Part shown: positions 23,830-34,089 of the stretch, in pieces
Layout of the letters: each line of letters begins with the position of its first letter
Position numbering within the stretch: position 1 is the stretch's first letter
Source of the DNA: Quercus robur
Lineage: Eukaryota > Streptophyta > Magnoliopsida > Fagales > Fagaceae
Reading direction: 5' to 3'
Length of the DNA stretch: 64,000 nucleotides
Assembly (NCBI RefSeq): GCF_932294415.1
Contig: NC_065537.1
Coordinates: 65,858,290 to 65,922,289, forward strand
Position numbers and translations under genes: made by a program
The notes under the pieces: model-generated
What the model saw: the letters and a program-made list of their open reading frames with translations, nothing else
What the model was told of the DNA's origin: nothing
The model's database searches: none

Positions 23830-25681
23830 TTAGTCTTCGCACTTGAAAATGTGGACGTTTAACACAACACCGTCCCTCATAATCAGCTCAAATATGCAAA
23901 CATCTCCTACTTGCAAACTATTTTCCCTCACAAACGCAGTCCAACCAGCTGATACGACACATGATGAACCCCCACTTCGTTCATAAATGTATAGCTTCAC
24001 AGGCCATAATCGGTCCACAATCTGGAGCTTGACAGGGAGTATACTTGCTTTGGTGTAGTCCTTGGTAAACCCATCTCTTGGTAAGTAGTTGATAATGTGT
24101 TGGGGTAAACTCTGTACAAGGAAGAATAATAGATATTTAACAAATATATTCCAGCAACAAGTATCTAATTGATCTACATCTTTTCACCTAAAAACACAAA
24201 TAAGAAAAAATCATTACCAACAAAATGTCCAGCCACAAGTATCTAGTGTGACAATCTTTCTAATTGATCTATGAAAAATGATAGTTAATGGGAGTTGCAT
24301 TTCTAAATTACAAAAATATTCCATTTTAGTGAAGCTAAAAGCTTACCGCACGATCCTTGCCATTAACGTAGGATGGATGCATGGTAACAGTGAAAAGGGG
24401 ATTTTCTGATTTAAAAGCATTGGCTATAACAAGATTTTTAGCTACACCACCGTCTTTCTTAGGATGGGCTGATCCTGAAAGAAGTTGAAAATACGAAGTC
24501 ATGCACATAAAATTAATAGAGCAGAAGCTAAACAAATCAACCAGTTGCTTACAAAAGTGTAACATTCAAACCTGAACCCTCTCCCCTATAAAAGTGTTTG
24601 ATGATTTCAACAGAGCTGTCATCACTCTCATCATCTTCGATCCTATGAACTTGGAGTTCGTCGTCTAAAGTATAGTCTATTTCTGTTGCAGTGGCATCAA
24701 ATATGAGTACATGAAACTGTGAATTTCCTTCATATTTGAAAACCAGCAAGTGCCCCACGGCTACACCATAAGAGCTTGCAAATTCGGACCAACCATTTTG
24801 AAACCAAACCCCCCCAGCATGTTGTGCCAACTTGACTTTCCATTTTCTACCATTTGGAATAGTGAGAAAGGCCATATCTGACAGGTCCACTCCAAATTTC
24901 TGCACCAACTTATCTGGAATCCGCTGTAAAAAGAATCTCCATAACATAAATGCAGGCTAGGGAAATAAACACATGCAATCAATCCTTATACACAATGCTA
25001 GAAAATAAAAGTTTGAATGATGGCAGAATACTTCTTAGTTACAGCCCCCCACCCCCACACAAAAAAGAAAAGAAAATCAAACAAAATAAAATGTAATCCT
25101 GCAACATTGACGTTATATTTAATAGCTATAACAGTAACAACTCTTATGAATTTTGAAACCAATTTATACAACCTAAACTTATAACCAAAATAACCATCAA
25201 CCTCTACACTTTTACATTTCTCTGTTGTTGTTGAAATGTAAAAAATTATGGGGAAATGTTGTACATTTGACAGGTCCACTCCAAAAGAATATATATTAAA
25301 CTGTGAATTTCCTTCATATTTTTCCTCAATCTCTACCATGCGCTTATCCCTGTTTCATTTTTTGTTCATATAAAAGTGTACGATGCAAAAGTACTCTGTT
25401 ATGTGACTGTGTTCTTCTTAAAGTGTAACCTACGTATTGCAAAATGAAAGTTTTTCTGACTACATGTAACAAATGTACATTTTTCAACAATCACAAATAC
25501 AGAAGATGAAGTGTTCGAAGTGTATATTAGCATATGATTTTCAGACAATGATAGAATTTATAAATTTGAGCATACTTACAAGCTTTCCTTCCTGAACAGC
25601 ATTCTGCAGAATAATCTTGAAAAAGTGTGGGGACCGATCAGCAGGACCATCGTCGTTGTCTCTCCGCCATTGAGAAGCCAT
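23830..25681 (-). CDS. Double-B3-domain (REM-like) DNA-binding protein carried by the MULE
   Basis: Four exons join in phase: 25580-25681, 24572-24923, 24347-24474 and 23830-24111, all with GT-AG borders. They give 287 residues with no stop. Start MASQWRRDND is chosen because the B3 domain begins 18 residues later. The first B3 domain (residues about 18-115) runs from HFFKIIL through GRKWKVKL, NGWSEFA and LLVFKYEGNSQF. The second (about 175-285) includes ENPLFTVTM, WPVKLYI and AGWTAFVRENSLQVGDVCIFEL. B3 proteins bind short DNA sites in the nucleus. Intron 1 contains scrambled scraps of its own exon 2 (near 25265-25325). A palindrome array begins only 90 bases upstream. It could be a host gene captured whole or a standing MULE gene; the decayed paralogue at 14.2 kb favours the latter. 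Confidence 0.8.
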
Positions 25682-25769
25682 TGTTCTGGTTCTCCAAACT
25701 TTCGCTGAGAAGAAGTTGAACAGTTGCTGCTTCGTACGTTTGAGCACTAAATAGTGGGTCGGTCATACA

Positions 25770-26983
25770 CATAACCCGATTATTAAGAAATCGAGTTATG
25801 TGTACTGGGACTAAAAGGAGTCCATGCTGTGCGCAGTGTATCTCAGAGGAATCCATGTTGTGTGTGGTGGTTTGGAAGTCCATTTGAAGTAACTCGATAT
25901 CCTGAACATCAGGTTAAAGTAGAATTACTCGATACTCCAGAAATCGAGTTATATGGGAATAACTCGCTTATAAAGAAATCGAGTTAAGTTACATGGGAAT
26001 AACTCGGTAACAATTGTAGACAATGGTCTTCAACGTATCTCGATGCTATATATATCGAGTTCCTCTCAACATAACTCGGTAACAGCTAAATCGAGTTAAG
26101 TTAACTGGGCTTCCTGAACCAGCCCAGATAATTGGACTGGTCCAGAGGCAGTCTAAGAGGAATCTAAGTGTAGACAATTGTCTTCAACGTATCTCGATGC
26201 TATATATATCGAGTTCTTTTCAACATAACTCGGTAACAATTAAATCGAGTTAAGTTGACTGGGCTTCCTGAACCAGCCCAGATAATTGGACTGGTCCAGA
26301 GGCAGTCCAAGCGGAATCTAAGTGGAGACAACGGTCTTCAATGTATCTCGATGCTATATATATCGAGTTTTTTTCAACATAACTCGGTAACAACTAAATC
26401 GAGTTAAGTTGACTGGGCTTCCTGACCCAGCCCAGATAATTGGACTGGTCCAGAGGCAGTCCAAGAGGAATCTAAGTGTAGACAACGGTCTTCAACGTAT
26501 CTCGATTCTGTATATATCGAGTTACTCTCAACATAACTCGGTAACAAGTAAATCGAGTTAAGTTGACTGGGCTTCCTGACCCAGCCCAGATAATTGGACT
26601 GGTCCAGAGGCAGTCCAAGAGGAATCTAAGTGGAGACAACGGTCTTCAATGTATCTCGATGCTATATATATCGAGTTTTTCTCAACATAACTCGGTAACA
26701 ACTAAATCGAGTTAAGTTGACTGGGCTTCCTGACCCAGCCCAGATAATTGGACTGGTCCAGAGGCAGTCCAAGAGGAATCTAAGTGGAGACAATGGTCTT
26801 CAATGTATCTCGATGCTATATATATTGAGTTTTTCTCAACATAACTTGGTAACAACTAAATCGAGTTAAGTTGACTGGGCTTCCTGACCCAGCCCAGATA
26901 ATTGGACTGGTCCAGAGGCAGTCCAAGAGGAATCTAAGTGGAGACAACGGTCTTCAACGTATCTCGAAGCTACAGATAGCGAG
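25770..26983 (+). promoter_or_regulatory. Main palindrome array with six ~154-bp tandem repeats
   Basis: From about 26020 the sequence is a tandem repeat. The marker ATTGGACTGGTCCAGAGGC starts at 26131, 26284, 26439, 26593, 26747 and 26901, giving periods of 153-155. Each unit carries a CTCGATGCTATATATATCGAGTT-type palindrome, an AACTCGGTAACA…AAATCGAGTT pair and the GGACTGGTCC near-palindrome. Simpler palindromes at 25770-26020 lead up to the B3 promoter. The last unit is cut by the Copia insertion and resumes at 35201. High similarity between units implies recent amplification or homogenisation. Confidence 0.85.
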
Positions 26984-28094
26984 TGTAAGGTTGAATTTAT
27001 TCAACCATCTAATTGGCTTTATTCCGTGCCAAATTTGCTTGTAATTCAGCATTTAGTAACCCTGTATTTAGGTGGGATTGTTGTAAGGGTAGTGAGTGAG
27101 ATAGTGTGAAGATTGCTCAAGAGTGTGCAAGAAAACAGAGTGTCGCGGCTGGGACTCGCGGCTGGACTCGCGGCTTCAACCCGCCAGAAGATGCACACGT
27201 GCCAAGCATGCTGGAAGATGAACAGTCATGCTAGCTGGAGCACTACAGGACAAAACAGGACAACTGGCCATACGGTTAACTCGCGACTGGAACTCGCGAC
27301 TTAGTCAAGCCGCGAGGTCAAGCCGCGAGCCACCCCTGTTTTGGAAAAACCTGACGTTTCGCATTCCACTCCTCTTCAGTATAAATACCCTTTTAACCCA
27401 CGATTGAAAGAGAGCTTCCAGAGAGAATTTTGAGAGAGAAACCCTAAAGAAAAATCAGATTGTTTCACCCACAATCTCTATCTTAGAGTCTCATCAAATT
27501 CCCTCACTCTCTTCCTCTCCATTGACAAATCCTTGAGAGGCCTTTATACCAAACCTGGTTCTCACCATTATCATCTCTGTGAGACAGACGTTTGGAGTTC
27601 TGGGAAGCAGTTAGGAAGGAGTCAATATTCATTGGTTGATGCTACGGTGAAGTAGCGGAATCCGGAAAGCTAGAAAAGAAAAAGGTTCGGCGCAACCTCG
27701 TTGGAGCAAGAAGCTTGGAGGGCTTAGGTGCATTGGGTAGATTAGGCTTGGAGGGTCTATTGCTGTCCTTGTATCCCAACTGTATTTTCTAGTGGATTGA
27801 TTACCGCTTGGAGGGCGGCGGAGAGGTTTTTCGCCGAGGTCTTCGGTTTCCTCTTCGATAACATATCTGGTGTTATCGCTGTGTTTGCATCTTCCTTCCT
27901 CTCTATCTCTGCCTTTACATTATTTGCTGTGGTTTATTTTGTTGTGGCTTAGATAGTTGTTTAATCAATTCCATGTTATAGCATATGTTAAGTTTCCGCA
28001 CACTAGTTGTTTAACATATTGCTTGTGTTGATTAAATTTGTTTTTGGGGGTCTAAACGTTCAAAAGTGTTTTTGTACACGTTTTTGAACTTTCA
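26984..28094 (+). repeat. 5' LTR of the nested Copia-type element
   Basis: 1,111 bp, TG...CA ends. A TATA-like TATAAATACC lies near 27380, and the region before it carries several TCGCG words (CTCGCGGCT, CTCGCGACT). Confidence 0.92.
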
Positions 28095-28096
28095 AT

Positions 28097-28108
28097 TGGT
28101 ATCAGAGC
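28097..28108 (+). other. Primer-binding site (initiator Met-tRNA)
   Basis: TGGTATCAGAGC begins two bases after the LTR end and is the usual plant primer-binding site complementary to initiator methionine tRNA. Confidence 0.88.
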
Positions 28109-28169
28109 GGGTACACATCTGTTTGGTTTCATTACCATTGTGTGATCCTTGACTCCCTTTCTTTTTGAG

Positions 28170-30140
28170 ATGGATAGGTCTCAATCCCTTAATGCACCTC
28201 CATATTTTGATGGAAGTAATTATGCATTTTGGAAGGTTCGTATGAGAGCCTTTTTATGCTCTATTGATGAATCCGTGTGGGATGCTGTTGAGATTGGTTG
28301 GGCCAAACCTGAGGCAGCCAAATCCACATGGGATAAGGCAGCACTTGCTGCATCTAATGCTAACAGTAAAGCACTAAATGCTATTTTCTGTGGTGTGTCT
28401 CCAGATGAATTTCACAGGATTTCTCACATTACTATTGCCAAAGATGCATGGGAGATTCTGGAAACAATTTATGAAGGCACGAAGAAGGTGAAAGATACCA
28501 AGTTGCAAATGCTGACCACTCGGTTTGAGGAGCTCAAGATGAGAGAGGATGAGTCGTTCGACTCGTTCTATGGGAAGTTAAATGAAGTGGTTGTCAGTAA
28601 GTTTAACTTGGGGGAGAAGATGGAGGACTCTAAGATTGTCAGGAAGATCCTCCGATCATTGCCGGAAAGCTTCCGTGCCAAAGTGACAGCCATTGAAGAG
28701 AGCAAAGATCTTGACGACATCAAGGTGCAGGAACTGGTTGGTTCTCTACAGACCTATGATATGTCGCTGCCAAATCAACGGAAGGGTAAATCCATTGCTC
28801 TAAAGACCGTTAATGAGAAGGTGGAAGATCAAGGCTTGTCAGGAGAAGATATGGTTGACAAGAATGTAGCCTATCTTGTTAAAAATTTCAAGAAGTTTTT
28901 GAAATTCAAAAACAATGGAAAATTTGATGATAAGAGAAATTTCCAAAATTCTGGAAGGGAGAAAAGGGATTTCAAGAGGAAAGATGGAAAAGAATCCCAA
29001 TCAACACAAGGTGTCACTTGTTTTGAATGCAACGGGCACGGATATTTCAAGAAGGAATGTCCTAACTATTTGAAATCAAAAGGCAAGGTGTATGCCACGA
29101 CTTTGAGTGATTCAGACTCGTCCGACTCAGAATCTGAGGAGAGCTGTGATGGAGAAGGGAACTATTCAGCTTTCATGACTATTGCTCATGTTGAGTCTTC
29201 GGATGAATTGAATGTACTTGTTCAAGACCTTGGAGAACATAGTGAGGATGACTCACTAGGAATTGTTGAAGAATCGGAAGCAGAAGAAGAAGAAAGCACT
29301 GTAACACTTCAAGAAAATTACAACTCACTTTTGGAGAAATCTGGTGAATACACAAGGGTGGCCAAGGCTGCTGTAAGAAAGATGAAGAAGGCTGAGGAAG
29401 ACTACAAAAGTCTCCTAATCCGGTATAGGGAGGCCAAATGCGAGATTGAAACCTTGAATGGTGAGCTCTCTGAAGCTTACACTAAAGTGAGATTTCTTGA
29501 AAATGAGGTTGTTCAAGCAAATGCAAAAATAGAAAGGGTCACCACCAAGAAGCTAGACGATGTTATATCTTCTCAAAAGAGCTTCTCAGACAAATCCGGA
29601 CTGGGATATAGCGGAGGAAGTAGTTCAACTGGAAATGTCACCAAAGAAGTGAAGTTTGTCAAAGCCAAAGATCTAGTTGTAGCTGACTCTACTGGTGTGA
29701 AGCTCAAGGTGGAGGAGAAGAAGAATGTGGTGGACCAACGGATGCTGAATCATCGTAATCAGTATGTGGGCAGGTCTGAGTCTCGTGCCAAGTCACGTCC
29801 TCGACCACAAAGGGGTCCTAGAGGAATGTATGTGTGCCATTATTGCGGACTTCAAGGGCACACTCGACCGAATTGCCAAAAGCTGAGAGCAAAGAACAGT
29901 GCTACTCCTCAAAGGTCAGGAGGACCAAGAACTGATAGGAGAACTTGGGCAGGGGATCAACCTAGAGAGCAAAATGGAGATCCCGGAATGATGGACGTGA
30001 TGAAGATGATTGGTGCATTCACCAACTGCTTGGAAAGCTTCTCACGAAGGTTTGAAAGCCCTAACTCCCGTACCCAATCCTTTAAGGAAATCACCCCAAA
30101 CGCAAGTGCCGTGTGGGTGAAAAGGGGTACTCATGCATAA
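28170..30140 (+). CDS. Copia-type gag of the nested retrotransposon
   Basis: The start MDRSQSLNAPPYFDGSNY is preferred over an ATG 21 bases upstream, because the conserved gag text begins here. Order: the N-terminal FDGSNYAFWKVRMRAFL segment (DUF4219-like), a UBN2-type region (LQMLTTRFEELKMRE, IVRKILRSLPESF), a zinc knuckle CFECNGHGYFKKEC, an acidic then coiled-coil stretch, and a second knuckle CHYCGLQGHTRPNC near the end. Family role: particle protein that packages the RNA. The frame is open. Confidence 0.88.
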   Translation: MDRSQSLNAPPYFDGSNYAFWKVRMRAFLCSIDESVWDAVEIGWAKPEAAKSTWDKAALAASNANSKALNAIFCGVSPDEFHRISHITIAKDAWEILETIYEGTKKVKDTKLQMLTTRFEELKMREDESFDSFYGKLNEVVVSKFNLGEKMEDSKIVRKILRSLPESFRAKVTAIEESKDLDDIKVQELVGSLQTYDMSLPNQRKGKSIALKTVNEKVEDQGLSGEDMVDKNVAYLVKNFKKFLKFKNNGKFDDKRNFQNSGREKRDFKRKDGKESQSTQGVTCFECNGHGYFKKECPNYLKSKGKVYATTLSDSDSSDSESEESCDGEGNYSAFMTIAHVESSDELNVLVQDLGEHSEDDSLGIVEESEAEEEESTVTLQENYNSLLEKSGEYTRVAKAAVRKMKKAEEDYKSLLIRYREAKCEIETLNGELSEAYTKVRFLENEVVQANAKIERVTTKKLDDVISSQKSFSDKSGLGYSGGSSSTGNVTKEVKFVKAKDLVVADSTGVKLKVEEKKNVVDQRMLNHRNQYVGRSESRAKSRPRPQRGPRGMYVCHYCGLQGHTRPNCQKLRAKNSATPQRSGGPRTDRRTWAGDQPREQNGDPGMMDVMKMIGAFTNCLESFSRRFESPNSRTQSFKEITPNASAVWVKRGTHA

Positions 30141-32174
30141 GCATTACAACATGTCCATGCATTAATACTTCCTATGCTTTGTGACTATGTTTGTTCGGTA
30201 TGCTTGTTGTTGTTGATTTTGTTTGTTTGTTTGTGAATATTTCTTAATTGTGTTTTATCAATCTTTTTGTTTCTTGAGTCAAAAATCCAAAAATTACATA
30301 AAAATTTGAAAATCAAAAAGGCTTGATTGACTTTGTTGAGTTTTGTCTTAAAACTCGTTTTGCCGTGTACCTTTGTGCTAATGGCTTTGTGCATTTTCGA
30401 GCATTGCTTGTTTTCATGCACTCATATCACTATGGGAAAAATCTTGAAATCTATGTGATTGTTGTAAATAGATCTTCAAACTTGTCATGAATGATTAGTG
30501 AATGGTTATGTTGATCTTGAAACATACATAGACTTGTGTCTATATCTCTTCCCATTTTTTATTTTTTTTGCTAAAAAGAGCTCACTAAATGTAAATCTCC
30601 AAATGAAAAGAGATATTGAGCTGCAAAAGCCTGTCGCACATTCTAGTATTTGACTAGGAAAAAGGGTAAGCGACCTTATATCAAAAGTGAAATTTCTTTC
30701 AAAAAGGCCAAAGGCCTGTTCTTCAAAGAAAAATGTTGTCTATACCTCTCACAATGAGAAATGATTGCCTCAAAAGATCAAATGTTATGGCTGAAAGTGG
30801 AGTCAAATGAAAGGCTCCAAGTTATGTTATCAAGTTGTGTGGGAAGTCATATATTCATATTTCTATAATTGAGATTGGTCACATGATCTAGTGCTAATTG
30901 TGTATGTCTTGGTTGAATTGATCATTGAAGTTTCACATTAGACAAAGGACTATCTCATTGTTGATATCCACACACAACACACAAGTTTATGTTCAATAAA
31001 TGCCATATTCATTTGTGTGATTGTACTTGATAAAATGTGATTTCACATGCTCAATCTTTGTTAATTCAAGCACAAAAAGATTTTTGAGTGTTTTAGGTGT
31101 TTTTGGAAAGTGTTTTGCTGGAAAAATCTGAAAATTTCAAAAAATACAGTTTTGCCCTGTTTTGGCGGCTCAGTCGCGGGTATGTCAAGTCGCGAGCCTC
31201 AGTCGCATCTTCGCTGGTCAGTTTTGGCGACTTGTTCGCGAGTGGAAGGTCCAGTCGCGAGATTCACTCAGAGATTTCCGCGGCTCAGCTCGCGACTCAC
31301 TCGCGGGTAGACCTTCCAGTCGCGAAAAACACTTAGAAAATTTTTTCAAAATTTTCCTCTTGTGTGCTTTGGCGGCTTGAGCTGGCGACTGTGTGGCGAC
31401 TTGAACCAGTCGCGAAAATCGCGTGTTTTGCAGAAACAGGAGCAGTTTTTAAAACTTTTTCAGTTTTTCCCTCGAATTTTTGTGACTGTTCATCTTCTCT
31501 CTAAACACTCTTCCTCCCAAACACTCCGTGCTCCCTTTTTCCAATCTCTTGTGTTGCACTCTTACAGCCCAAAATCGTCAAGATACAGGTATGGGTTTTC
31601 TGATTTTCACTCTTTTCTACTTGATTCTGTGCTTTTACCCTTGATTTTTCGCATTTGATTGTGTTTTTGAAATGGGTTTGTGGTTCGGTCTCTGCTCTTT
31701 GTTCTTGCTTAGCTTGTGGATGTTGTTGATATAGGTTGTGTTAATGATAGTCTTATTCCTATTGCTCTTGTGCTTAGCTAAGTATTCCTTTCATTTCAAT
31801 CTGAACTTTGAGCTGTTGATGTTACTCTTGGTTCTGTTTGAGGTTGTGAGTTTTCCTTTGCTAGATTTGCATGTCTTAGATTGTTAATCTGTGGGAAGAT
31901 TCTGTTAGGCTCAATATATTGTGTGTATGTCATATCATTTTTCCATAATCTGCCTCAATGTCATTTATTTGCCTTCAGGATAGCTTCACCATGTTGTTCA
32001 TGTGTTTCCTATCCTAGGCTTGGTTTATCCATATGTTTGAACTAAATTGCTTGCTGTTTAAGTGTTTGAAGTTCACTTGTTTGGTTGATATCTCTCTCTG
32101 TTAACTACATGGTACTGACTGGTTATGCACATATATTGTTATATGTTGTTGTGGCTTTTTCTGATTGTTCACAG
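30141..32174 (+). other. Internal non-coding region of the nested element
   Basis: Non-coding sequence where copia pol would be expected. At 31160-31425 there is a cluster of TCGCGA/TCGCGG words in both orientations, like that in the LTR. A likely leader follows and ends at a donor near 31587 (GATACAG|GTATGG). The matching acceptor (TTCACAG|) lies directly before the ATG at 32175. This suggests a second transcription unit inside the element. Confidence 0.5.
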
Positions 32175-33251
32175 ATGGCTCCTTCACCCCAGAAGAAGAA
32201 ATCTACTGCTAAAAGGGCTGACAAAAGACTTAAGATGGATCCTAGATTGTTTAGGTCAGTTCATCATTTTGAGAGATACAAGGATAACTTCTTGAATGCA
32301 GGAATCATTCAAGAGAGATTTGTGGATTTGGAAGATTTAAGGCAAACTTTTATTCCCAGTTGTTTTGAAGGAAGAGGATGGGAAAAGCTTTTGGGTGGTT
32401 TCCCTGTTGTGTGTGAACCCTTAATTAGGGAATTCTACTCAAATGCTGTGATAAAGGACAATGAATTGAGCTGCTGGGTGAGGGGTAAAGAGTTTGTCTT
32501 AGATGCTCATGTCATAGATGATGCTTTAGGACTTGAAGGATTAGATGATGAAGAATTCATCAATTACAAGGATAGGAGTGTGTCTATTGAAACAATTCAA
32601 CAAAGGATAGGTGGGCAGAGAGAAGGAAAATGTTTGAATACCACTGCCTTTCCAGTGGACATGAGGTGCCTTACCATAATCATGATGTTTAATCTCTATC
32701 CCATTAGGAAATTGACTACAATCAACTGTGCTAGAGCAGTCTTTCTGATGGATCTCAAGGAAAAGAACTTCATAGACATAAGTTCCCACATTTATGACAC
32801 CATTGTGGATGAGACCAGAACAACCTCTAGGCCTAAATTGATCTTTCCAAGTTTGCTTATGAGGATTTTTAGGAGTAAAGGAGTTCCAATCCCTCAAGAC
32901 ATCAGTCCCATGTCTACACCCTCTGCAATCAACAAGCTTACCTGCAAAAGGATAAGTGTTAGGCTTCCAGGAGAAGAAGATGAAGGTGATGAAGGAGAGG
33001 CTGCTCCAATGGAGACTGAAGCAGAAGCAACTGGACTTGCATCAACTTCAACACCTAGGAGAAGTGGCAAAAGACACAGAGCTTCAACCTCTGCAGACAT
33101 ACCTCCAGATGCTTTCCAGATCATTCTGGAAAGGCTTGATGGGATCAGGGCAGTCCAGACTGAGCATTCTGACAGGATGAGAGCCATGCAAGACCAGATT
33201 GATGTCTTGGCTGCTACACTTGACAGCTTCACAACTCAGCATGACAAGTGA
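32175..33251 (+). CDS. 'Putative plant transposon protein' family ORF in the Copia-type element
   Basis: The start MAPSPQKKKSTAKRADKR is preferred over the upstream in-frame ATG at 32085, because it follows a splice acceptor and gives a basic N-terminus like the MULE homologue. Core features: FERYKDNFLNAGIIQERFVD, EPLIREFYSNAVIKDNELS, VLDAHVIDDALGLEGLDDE, CLTIIMMFNLYPIRKLTTI. The C-terminus is acidic, then has SGKRHRAS and a coiled helix. Function is unknown. Its presence in both the MULE and this retroelement suggests a shared accessory gene. The frame is open, 358 residues from this start. Confidence 0.7.
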   Translation: MAPSPQKKKSTAKRADKRLKMDPRLFRSVHHFERYKDNFLNAGIIQERFVDLEDLRQTFIPSCFEGRGWEKLLGGFPVVCEPLIREFYSNAVIKDNELSCWVRGKEFVLDAHVIDDALGLEGLDDEEFINYKDRSVSIETIQQRIGGQREGKCLNTTAFPVDMRCLTIIMMFNLYPIRKLTTINCARAVFLMDLKEKNFIDISSHIYDTIVDETRTTSRPKLIFPSLLMRIFRSKGVPIPQDISPMSTPSAINKLTCKRISVRLPGEEDEGDEGEAAPMETEAEATGLASTSTPRRSGKRHRASTSADIPPDAFQIILERLDGIRAVQTEHSDRMRAMQDQIDVLAATLDSFTTQHDK

Positions 33252-34089
33252 CCCTTTGGCCATTCCATGTCAAAAAGGGGGAGAAAGTTCATTGATAATT
33301 GAAGCAGAAAAGCAGCTCTTGAGGGGGAGTAATTTGTTGAGGGGGAGTAATTAGTGTTTTTATGGTTTTTATGGTTTTAATACACTGGGTTTTGGTGTAT
33401 AACTGTTTCTAACTGGGTTTTGGTGTATAACTGTTTCTAACTCTTTTCATATACTCTTGGTTTATTCTTTAAATATATTTGGATGATGTTATTCAGGTAT
33501 TGGTTAGTTTGTACCCATATGCTTCTGTAAGCTTTCAGGGTTTATGTTTTATGCATAGTTTGTAGGCCTTGTGGTATGTACCATGCTTAAGTGCAGCCTT
33601 TATGCTATGTTGAAATCAGTACTTTAATCTAAATGTTCTGCATTGTGATTGTTGTACTGTCACTCTTGTGCCCTTGTAGGATTGTTCCTAGATGCATATG
33701 CCTTGTGTGCTATGCATTGGTTGAGTGTTGTACATACAAGTGTCTTGCCTTGTGCTTGTTAACTTGTATGTCCTTGTGTTCATTCCAAGTGTGAATGAAC
33801 ACTGTGATCACTACCTTGTGGTGTTCACTTGGTTGATCAAGCCATGGTTTGTTCATTAACTCCATCTTATGCTTGATCTCATATTGCCTGTTTCATATGC
33901 ATTAATACTTTTCTGCTTACAATGATCATGGTGTATTTTTGTGTTTCAGGAGTTTATGTTCATATGATTCAAGTGCTTCACAGCTTCTAGAATTAGGTGT
34001 GAGTGAGTTTTGATCAACTGTTCCCAACTCACATGTTAAGTCTAGAGTCTGTTTTAGGGTTTTGTCACGGAATAGCCAAAGGGGGAGAT
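33252..34089 (+). other. 3' untranslated region and polypurine tract of the nested element
   Basis: Non-coding sequence, T-rich, with a short repeat of TTTTGGTGTATAACTGTTTCTAAC near 33390-33440. It ends in the polypurine tract AAAGGGGGAGAT (34078-34089) directly before the 3' LTR. Confidence 0.7.

Noticed and set aside
26020-26983. CRISPR-like regular array
   Set aside because: The whole 154-bp unit is repeated, with no unique spacers, and the genome is eukaryotic.
31097-31658. Short frames across the TCGCG cluster
   Set aside because: Arginine/serine-rich translation of repeated motifs; the region looks like promoter and leader.
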